From CAJXNP01 sp050305935 (GTDB lineage Bacteria > Bacteroidota > Bacteroidia > Cytophagales > Cyclobacteriaceae), in NCBI GenBank assembly GCA_050305935.1, contig JBNLGG010000109.1, positions 1 through 8,480 on the forward strand: a DNA stretch of 8,480 nucleotides. Direction: 5' to 3'. The first letter of the stretch is position 1, and each line of letters starts with the position of its first letter. Of this stretch, positions 1 to 5,869 are shown piece by piece. A model generated the notes under the pieces. The model was not told where the DNA came from, ran no database searches, and saw only the letters and a program-made list of their open reading frames with translations. The position numbers and the translations under genes were made by a program.

Positions 1-1975
1 AGTCGTTGGTTAGCGCTTCGGGTTTATCTGAAAAAACGCCGTGTTTCGACTGATCAAAGTTCGTGTTCAGGACGCGCATTCCTCCAACTAAAACCGTCAT
101 TTCAGGAGCAGTTAGAGTTAACAATTGTGCTTTGTCTACCAGCATTTCTTCAGCAGAAACTGTGTATTTGGTTTTTGAGTAATTTCTGAACCCATCTGCT
201 GCGGGCTCCAGGTATCCAAATTGTTCTGCATCGGTCTGATCCTGTGTTGCATCCACCCGTCCCGTGGTAAAAGGCACCTTAATATCATGCCCGGCATTTT
301 TAGCCGCCTTCTCAATGCCCGCACAACCGCCTAACACGATCAGATCGGCAAGGCTAACTTTTTTGCCACCCGATGTTGTGCTGTTGAATTCCAGTTGGAT
401 GCTTTTGAGCGTATCCAGCACTTTTGCCAGTTGATCAGGATTATTTACCTCCCAGTTTTTTTGAGGAGCTAATTGGATGCGTGCCCCGTTAGCGCCACCG
501 CGCTTGTCCGATCCACGGAAAGTGGAGGCGGAAGCCCAGGCAGTCGTTACCAATTGCGATACCGACAATCCCGATGCAAGTATGTTAGCCTTTAGTGCAG
601 CGATATCCTTATCGTCAATCAATTTGTGGTCAACTTCCGGAAGTGGATCCTGCCAGATAAGATCTTCCTTGGGAACTTCCGGCCCGAGATACAATGCACG
701 TGGTCCCATATCCCTATGCGTTAATTTGAACCATGCTCTGGCGAAAGCATCGGCAAATTCATCCGGATTTTCTAAGAAATGTCTGGAGATTTTTTCGTAT
801 TCCGGATCGAACCTCAACGAGAGGTCAGTGGTTAGCATGGTTGGTTTATGATGCACGGAGGAATTGTGGGCATCCGGTATCACGTTCTCGGAGTTTTTAG
901 CAACCCACTGTTTAGCGCCTGCCGGGCTCTTTGTTAATTCCCATTCGTACTTAAATAGGTTTTCAAAGAAATTATTGCTCCATTTAGTGGGCGTAGCAGT
1001 CCAGGTAACTTCCGGTCCGCCGGTGATCGTATCTCCGCCTTTTCCTGACCCAAAGCTGTTCATCCAACCAAGACCTTGTTCCTCAATGGAAGCTGCTTCT
1101 GGTTCAGGGCCTACGTATTGACCAGGATCAGCCGCGCCATGTGTTTTACCAAAGCTGTGTCCTCCAGCGATTAAGGCTACTGTTTCATAATCATTCATAG
1201 CCATTCGGCCAAAGGTTTCGCGAATATCTTTCGCAGCAGCGATCGGATCAGGATTGCCATTTGGGCCTTCAGGATTCACATAAATTAAACCCATTTGCAC
1301 GGCAGCCAATGGATTTTCTAAATCCCGTTCGCCGGTGTATCGTTTGTCATCAAGCCATTCACCTTCTATTCCCCAGTAAATATCTTCTTCCGGCTGCCAG
1401 ACGTCTTCACGACCGCCGCCAAAGCCAAAGGTTTTGAAGCCCATGGATTCAAGAGCAACATTTCCCGCGAGGATCATCAGGTCAGCCCATGAAATTTGTT
1501 TGCCGTATTTTTGTTTGATTGGCCAAAGAAGCCTCCTAGCTTTGTCAAGATTGGCATTGTCCGGCCAACTATTGAGAGGAGCAAATCGCTGACTTCCGGA
1601 GCTTCCACCACCACGACCATCCGCAATCCGGTAGGTGCCGGCGCTGTGCCATGCCATTCTGATAAAGAGCGGGCCATAGTGGCCAAAGTCTGCCGGCCAC
1701 CAGTCCTGGGAGTCGGTCATGAGATCTGTGAGGTCTTTTTTAACCGCACCCAGGTCAAGGCTATTAAATTCTTTCGCATAGTCAAAGTCCTTGTCCATCG
1801 GGTCGGTAAGGGAAGAGTTTTGTCGCAGGATGTTGATATTTAATTGATTGGGCCACCAGTCGCGGTTTGAAGTACCACCACCAGCGCCGTGGTTTAGCGT
1901 TCCGCCCAAAAAAGGGCATTTGATTGCGTCAGTTGTAGCACTCGATGAGGTGCCTGGATGTGAGTTGTTTCCCAT
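1..1975 (-). CDS. katG: Catalase-peroxidase KatG, C-terminus cut by window edge
   Basis: This is a bifunctional haem catalase-peroxidase that removes hydrogen peroxide in the cytoplasm; no signal peptide is visible. The frame is open from ATG 1975 to the window edge, giving 658 residues without a stop, against about 725-740 for the family, so roughly 80-90 C-terminal residues are missing. The N-terminal haem domain (about 30-430) is intact. It has the distal triad Arg106/Trp109/His110 in FIRMAWHSAGTYR and the covalent adduct partners Trp109-Tyr232-Met258. It also has the proximal His273 in GGHSFGKTHG with Trp325 and Asp384, and the mobile Arg421 in HRDMGP. The haem-free C-terminal domain starts near 440. 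The position matching Ser315 of the M. tuberculosis enzyme is Gly319. The ATG was chosen because it precedes the usual KatG N-terminal segment (CPFLGG, then NRDWWPNQLN) and follows an A-rich leader. It seems to be a single-gene unit with its own promoter. The family assignment is near certain. Confidence 0.97.
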   Translation of the reverse strand, partial: MGNNSHPGTSSSATTDAIKCPFLGGTLNHGAGGGTSNRDWWPNQLNINILRQNSSLTDPMDKDFDYAKEFNSLDLGAVKKDLTDLMTDSQDWWPADFGHYGPLFIRMAWHSAGTYRIADGRGGGSSGSQRFAPLNSWPDNANLDKARRLLWPIKQKYGKQISWADLMILAGNVALESMGFKTFGFGGGREDVWQPEEDIYWGIEGEWLDDKRYTGERDLENPLAAVQMGLIYVNPEGPNGNPDPIAAAKDIRETFGRMAMNDYETVALIAGGHSFGKTHGAADPGQYVGPEPEAASIEEQGLGWMNSFGSGKGGDTITGGPEVTWTATPTKWSNNFFENLFKYEWELTKSPAGAKQWVAKNSENVIPDAHNSSVHHKPTMLTTDLSLRFDPEYEKISRHFLENPDEFADAFARAWFKLTHRDMGPRALYLGPEVPKEDLIWQDPLPEVDHKLIDDKDIAALKANILASGLSVSQLVTTAWASASTFRGSDKRGGANGARIQLAPQKNWEVNNPDQLAKVLDTLKSIQLEFNSTTSGGKKVSLADLIVLGGCAGIEKAAKNAGHDIKVPFTTGRVDATQDQTDAEQFGYLEPAADGFRNYSKTKYTVSAEEMLVDKAQLLTLTAPEMTVLVGGMRVLNTNFDQSKHGVFSDKPEALTND

Positions 1976-2006
1976 GTTTATGTTATATTTTAATTTGATT
2001 GAGGTT

Positions 2007-2014
2007 CAAATCTA
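2007..2014 (-). promoter_or_regulatory. Candidate katG promoter, Bacteroidota-type -7 element
   Basis: Read on the minus strand this is TAGATTTG, an exact match to the TAnnTTTG -7 consensus of the Bacteroidota primary sigma factor. It lies 31 nt upstream of the katG ATG, which would put the transcript start near position 2000 and give a short A-rich leader of about 25 nt. No TTG-type -33 element stands at the expected distance; that region (about 2031-2040) is only A/T. If real, the promoter would probably need an activator. The match is short and the sequence is AT-rich, so confidence is limited. Confidence 0.4.
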
Positions 2015-2040
2015 TAATAATGTTTATTTATAAAATTTAT

Positions 2041-2054
2041 TTACTTATAAGTAA
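2041..2054. promoter_or_regulatory. Perfect 14-bp palindrome upstream of katG, possible operator
   Basis: TTACTTATAAGTAA reads identically on both strands. Relative to a transcript start near 2000 it would span about -41 to -54, a usual place for an activator dimer just upstream of the core promoter. katG genes are commonly controlled by peroxide sensors such as OxyR or PerR, but this sequence does not clearly match either known site. A regulatory role is inferred from symmetry and position only. Confidence 0.35.
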
Positions 2055-2279
2055 TGCTTATGGCTATTTTGTGCAATTGGCTCACAATCAATTTAGTGAA
2101 TTATTGTATGTCTGTAAAGGGAAAAAGGGTTCAAGGCGTTAACAATTTGTGAGAGGTAATAACGGTTCTTTTGATCGTCAATTAAGCCAGAACCATTTTT
2201 GGTATCCTACGAAAGATTATCGATGTGTGTGTTGAATGCTCACAAAAGATGCAGTCGGTAGAGGTTAAGCAAATCGCGT

Positions 2280-2302
2280 AAAATAATTCCACTGGATGGA
2301 AT
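2280..2302 (-). terminator. Weak candidate terminator after the FG-GAP gene
   Basis: On the minus strand a 6-bp perfect stem, ATTCCA / TGGAAT, with a 5-nt loop is followed directly by TATTTTA. It begins 64 nt after the FG-GAP stop codon, and no better terminator occurs before katG. The stem has only two G-C pairs and the T-run is interrupted, so it may be weak or may have arisen by chance. Confidence 0.3.
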
Positions 2303-2321
2303 AAAGAATGCTCTTACTTGA

Positions 2322-2336
2322 TTGATGCGTCATCAA
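2322..2336. repeat. Small perfect inverted repeat in the 3' region of the FG-GAP gene
   Basis: TTGATG and CATCAA form a perfect 6-bp inverted repeat around a 3-nt centre, starting 30 nt after the FG-GAP stop codon. There is no T-tract on either side, so it is not a terminator by itself. It could stabilise the 3' end of the transcript, be a protein-binding site, or have no function. Confidence 0.3.
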
Positions 2337-2365
2337 ACATCCGCTTCCTAATGAAAAGTCATCTA

Positions 2366-5300
2366 TCACTCTCTGATCTCATAAACCTTAGCCGCTCCAT
2401 TATTAGCTGATGTAACAATCTTATAGGGAGTGTGCTTGAATTTTAATACGGTCAAATCCCTGACATCGTCGGAGTTCAATAGAGGCGATTCCTGCCGTTT
2501 CACTTTAAAGCCGCCATTTTTCCACTCCGTAAGCACTCCGGTCGAGGCATCACTTCTTCCTAAGAAAGCATTATACGCATAAAAATTTCCAGCCAGTAAA
2601 AATTCCGGGGATCCGTCCCTGTCAAAATCTTCCTTCACCACTCCATTGACCATAGAAAACTGAGCCTCCAATGGCAACGGCTGGCAGCGGAAAGTTCCAT
2701 CGCCATTGTTTATGAGGCAGGAAGAGGCTAGTATCCTTGTCGGTAAAATTTTCTGATCGCCGGTATTTATTTTACTCATCAATTCAGGCATGGTGGTATT
2801 GGCATATTGCCGGTAACCACTAAAAACATCGGCCATCATTCCGACCTGTGCGATAAGCTCATCGCGCCGGGCCAGAGGGTATTCAACACCCTGGACGTAG
2901 TGGGCTAATATTGGATCGATTGATCCGTTCCCATCAATATCCTGTAGGTAGAAAGTCAATGGTTCATTGACCTTGGCTTGTATCTGAAGGTTTGTTCCCG
3001 CATTTCCCAGCATAAAATCGATATCCCCATCGCCGTCAACATCATCTTCAAAAATCATCGTCCACCACCCTTCTGTATTTTCCAAACCAGCTGGGGCCGA
3101 ATAGTCTTTTAGCTTGCCATTCTCATTCAAAAAAAGCCTGACAGGCATCCATTCTCCTACGACCATCAAATCGACCCATCCATCGTTATTGATATCTGTC
3201 CATCTTGCATCGGTGACCATACCTACACTCGCGAGGTCTTTATTGGCTTCCGGGGTAGCATCCCTAAACTTTACTTTGCCGTTTTCGGTGTCGTTTCTTA
3301 AAAGGTAGCTATTGGGTGTCTGAGGGTATTCCCCTGGTACCATTCTCCCACCCACAAAAAGATCCAGGTCCCCGTCCTGATCAAAATCTCCCGCAGCAAC
3401 GCAGCCACCACCTGCGAATTCGGCGGGCAAAGCCTCGGGAATGAGTTCAAAATTTCCTTTTCCGTCGTTTACATAAAACCGGTCCTGGTAGTTAGGACTA
3501 TCCTTGGGAAATTCACTTCCACCACTTACTACATAAAGGTCCAGATCGTTGTCTCCGTCCGCATCAAAAAAGATTGCGTCTATATCTTCCTGTCGCTTTT
3601 CAAGTTGCCAGGGTTGGCTATTTGACATGGCAAGTGTACCATCATCCTGCCCGAAGTACAACGCAGACGATTGATTAGCCGCTCCACACAAAAAAACATC
3701 GTCGTTTCCGTCACTATTCACATCGCCAACAGCCATTTTCCCTCCAAGCCGGGAAGGTTGGTATAGAAGTGTGTTTTGAAGGTGAAAGTCATTGAATTCA
3801 TTTTCCACATGGACGAAATCCAGTCCTGACTCATGGGTAACGTCTTTGAACAGGGAGGCTGGTGGGGGAGTAAGAAATTCCCCTGATCCACCCGCATCAT
3901 GTTGGTCTATCACGATGGTTTGATTGCTCTCAATGTTGGTCAATGTAGAGATCTGATCATCTGGCCAGACAACGACAATCCTATTTACAAGAGTATGGTT
4001 TCCGATCCCAATGGTTAAGACAGGTTCCTGGGAGGAGAGAAATCCACGCGTGTAGTAGGCTTCATGGTACAAGGTGTCCTTATCCAACTCCACCCGGATC
4101 TTACTGCCAATGCCGAAACTGTTTTTATGCGCGCCTTTAAGTTTTAATTTAATGAAATGGTTGCTGTTGGCTTTTTGCAGGTTGTTCTGAAAAACCATCG
4201 CTTCGTCATTGAGGTTATTAAATACCATGTCTACATCTCCGTCATTGTCGAGGTCAGCAAATGCGGCGGAATTAGTGATCGTTTTGACTCCAAGGCCCCA
4301 TTCTTCGGTCACATTTTTAAATTGGATGCCATTGGTGTTTGAAAAGCAATAATTGCTGATTTTGGTGGTATTCATGTATTTGATTAGATCCAGCGGATTG
4401 TTGCTCCCATATCCCTTCGATGCTATCTCCACTAATTTTAAAAAATCGAGGTCGGTTAAATCTTTTAAAAACCCATTGGTGATAAAAAGATCTTTTAGGC
4501 CATCATTGTCAAAATCAATGAAATTGGTAGTCCAGCTCCAGTCTGTATTGGAAATTCCGGCCAACTGGCCAACCTCGCTAAACCTCGGCAAACCGTCGGC
4601 AGCGAAGCCAAGGTTTAACTGAAGGGTATTGCGCATATATTGGTGGTGAAAACCGCTGTCAACGGATAGTTGGTATCCATCAAAATTGACCGGCCCCTTT
4701 AACAGTTTCTGCCGATAATTGTCTTCTGGGTACATATCACTCACGATAATTTCAGGCAACCCGTCATTGTTAATGTCTGCAATGTCAGACCCCATTCCAT
4801 TTTTGGTCAGGTGATTAAAAATGGTGTGTGATACTTCTGTAAATGTTCCGTTTCTGTTGTTTATATAGCAGAAGTCCTGTTCGTCATAATCGTTTGTGAC
4901 GTAGATATCCGGCCAGTTGTCATTGTTTAAATCCGATATGGAAGCGCTCAAGCCAAAATTCAAACCGCTGCCGTGAATACCTGCTTCTTTGCTTATTTCA
5001 ATAAATCTTCCTTCCCGGTTTTCCAGTAGTTTATTGCCAAAGTAAGGATGCCTGGAACTCCTAAGTTTCCTGGTATTTTCGAACGGCGCATAAAATGTAT
5101 TTGCGTGGTTTAAAAGCAAAAGATCAAGATCACCGTCCTTATCAAAATCAAAAAAATAGGCTTGATTGGAAAAGGTGCCAGGGAGGTCAAGCCCAAATTC
5201 TTTTGCCTGATCCGTAAACACGGGAGTCCCACCCTTGCTGGTCCCTGAATTGATGAAAAGTTGGTTGGCCCTTTTTGGGTGGTTGGCAATAACGGGCTTG

Positions 5301-5713
5301 TTATAGCCTTCATTTTCGTAATTACCGGAATAGCAAACGTAAATATCCAGAAACCCGTCCCCATTCACATCTGCCATTGTCACACCTGTTTTCCAGCCCG
5401 GTTTCCCCTTTGTTTTACTTGCTGCGGTGATATCTTCAAACACCCAATTGCCTTTATTGAGGAATAGTTTATTATCGACACTATTGCCACAAAAATAGAT
5501 GTCACTCCATCCGTCATTGTTGATATCACCTACAGCTACTCCGGCTCCATTATATATGTAATCATTGGTTAAAATATTATGCGCCGGGGTCTCAACGATT
5601 TCATTCCTAAAAGCAATGCCGGTGCTACTACCAGGCATTTGCTCAAACTGAGAGGGCTTTTGACAACTTTGATATATTATTACCGAAAAAAACAGGACAT
5701 TATGGAAGCGCAT
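2366..5713 (-). CDS. Large FG-GAP/VCBS-repeat putative lipoprotein with central ASPIC/UnbV domain
   Basis: Its function is unknown; the fold suggests an extracytoplasmic calcium-binding scaffold or ligand-binding protein. From ATG 5713 it is 1115 residues. The N-terminus has a basic start, a hydrophobic stretch and Cys17 (YQSC), a non-ideal lipobox, so it is probably an envelope lipoprotein. Fourteen calcium loops of the type DxNxDGxxD begin near residues 63, 115, 189, 261, 313, 400, 487, 664, 717, 776, 840, 891, 925 and 1029. An ASPIC/UnbV domain (about 533-603; motifs FGIGSKIRV and VVVWPDDQ) sits between the seventh and eighth. FG-GAP repeats form seven-bladed beta-propellers in integrins, so two propellers are likely. 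The open frame extends up to a GTG at 5779, but that codon lies in the terminator hairpin of the upstream gene. ATG 5713 follows the hairpin and places the signal peptide at the N-terminus. Products of this type are often misnamed RNA-binding or integrin-like proteins. The family call is sure; the exact role is not. Confidence 0.92.
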   Translation of the reverse strand: MRFHNVLFFSVIIYQSCQKPSQFEQMPGSSTGIAFRNEIVETPAHNILTNDYIYNGAGVAVGDINNDGWSDIYFCGNSVDNKLFLNKGNWVFEDITAASKTKGKPGWKTGVTMADVNGDGFLDIYVCYSGNYENEGYNKPVIANHPKRANQLFINSGTSKGGTPVFTDQAKEFGLDLPGTFSNQAYFFDFDKDGDLDLLLLNHANTFYAPFENTRKLRSSRHPYFGNKLLENREGRFIEISKEAGIHGSGLNFGLSASISDLNNDNWPDIYVTNDYDEQDFCYINNRNGTFTEVSHTIFNHLTKNGMGSDIADINNDGLPEIIVSDMYPEDNYRQKLLKGPVNFDGYQLSVDSGFHHQYMRNTLQLNLGFAADGLPRFSEVGQLAGISNTDWSWTTNFIDFDNDGLKDLFITNGFLKDLTDLDFLKLVEIASKGYGSNNPLDLIKYMNTTKISNYCFSNTNGIQFKNVTEEWGLGVKTITNSAAFADLDNDGDVDMVFNNLNDEAMVFQNNLQKANSNHFIKLKLKGAHKNSFGIGSKIRVELDKDTLYHEAYYTRGFLSSQEPVLTIGIGNHTLVNRIVVVWPDDQISTLTNIESNQTIVIDQHDAGGSGEFLTPPPASLFKDVTHESGLDFVHVENEFNDFHLQNTLLYQPSRLGGKMAVGDVNSDGNDDVFLCGAANQSSALYFGQDDGTLAMSNSQPWQLEKRQEDIDAIFFDADGDNDLDLYVVSGGSEFPKDSPNYQDRFYVNDGKGNFELIPEALPAEFAGGGCVAAGDFDQDGDLDLFVGGRMVPGEYPQTPNSYLLRNDTENGKVKFRDATPEANKDLASVGMVTDARWTDINNDGWVDLMVVGEWMPVRLFLNENGKLKDYSAPAGLENTEGWWTMIFEDDVDGDGDIDFMLGNAGTNLQIQAKVNEPLTFYLQDIDGNGSIDPILAHYVQGVEYPLARRDELIAQVGMMADVFSGYRQYANTTMPELMSKINTGDQKILPTRILASSCLINNGDGTFRCQPLPLEAQFSMVNGVVKEDFDRDGSPEFLLAGNFYAYNAFLGRSDASTGVLTEWKNGGFKVKRQESPLLNSDDVRDLTVLKFKHTPYKIVTSANNGAAKVYEIRE

Positions 5714-5740
5714 CTTTCTGTATATTTTGACAAAAATTAT

Positions 5741-5790
5741 AAAAAAGAAAAGAGAATAGATAGTGCAGAATGGGTACACTATCTATTCTC
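5741..5790 (-). terminator. Strong intrinsic terminator of the GH2 gene
   Basis: Read on the minus strand, GAGAATAGATAGTG and CACTATCTATTCTC form a perfect 14-bp stem (arms 5777-5790 and 5752-5765) with an 11-nt loop. A T-rich tail, four T, one C, six T, follows at once. The hairpin starts 80 nt after the GH2 stop codon. The tail is on the minus-strand side only, so it terminates transcription coming from the GH2 gene. It ends 27 nt before the ATG of the FG-GAP gene, leaving little room for a separate promoter; TATAATTTTTG at 5731-5741 is the only hint of one. Confidence 0.88.
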
Positions 5791-5869
5791 ACTTAGGTAA
5801 TCACTATTTAATTTATGTCGCCAGCGTGAAATCTCTCACTATAATACTCATTGTGTAAAAAAAGGCTGG

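Larger units (their letters stand above)
1976..2365. other. Intergenic spacer between the FG-GAP gene and katG
   Basis: This 390-bp, AT-rich stretch has no convincing gene: the only overlapping frame of any length on the plus strand is antisense to katG and has no family features. The part next to the FG-GAP stop holds two small hairpins (2322-2336 and 2286-2302). The part next to katG holds a palindrome (2041-2054) and a candidate -7 element (2007-2014). Between them, 2164-2194 contains a loose inverted repeat, GGTTCT/AGAACC, with a 19-nt spacer. Nothing resembling a tRNA, a known riboswitch or a mobile-element end was recognised. Confidence 0.7.

Noticed and set aside
477..1843. Several plus-strand open frames of 85-124 codons and a 69-codon minus-strand frame within katG
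   Set aside because: They are shadows of katG, whose full frame is open to the window edge with all catalytic motifs; none shows a recognisable domain or leader.
2012..2026. PerR-box-like sequence upstream of katG
   Set aside because: About 10 of 14 positions match the TTATAATnATTATAA consensus, but the stretch is nearly all A/T, so such a match is expected by chance.
2164..2200. Inverted repeat GGTTCT/AGAACC followed by TTTTT on the plus strand, resembling a terminator
   Set aside because: The arms are only 6 bp with a 19-nt spacer and no plus-strand gene ends nearby.
2366..5713. Perfect or CRISPR-like DNA repeats suggested by recurring plus-strand strings such as CCGTCATTGTTGATATC
   Set aside because: They are imperfect, irregularly spaced and in frame with the calcium-loop codons, so they reflect the protein repeats.
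3114..5800. Open frames antisense to, or in other frames of, the FG-GAP gene
   Set aside because: Compositional shadows of the repeated Asp/Asn/Gly codons of the real gene; no family features.
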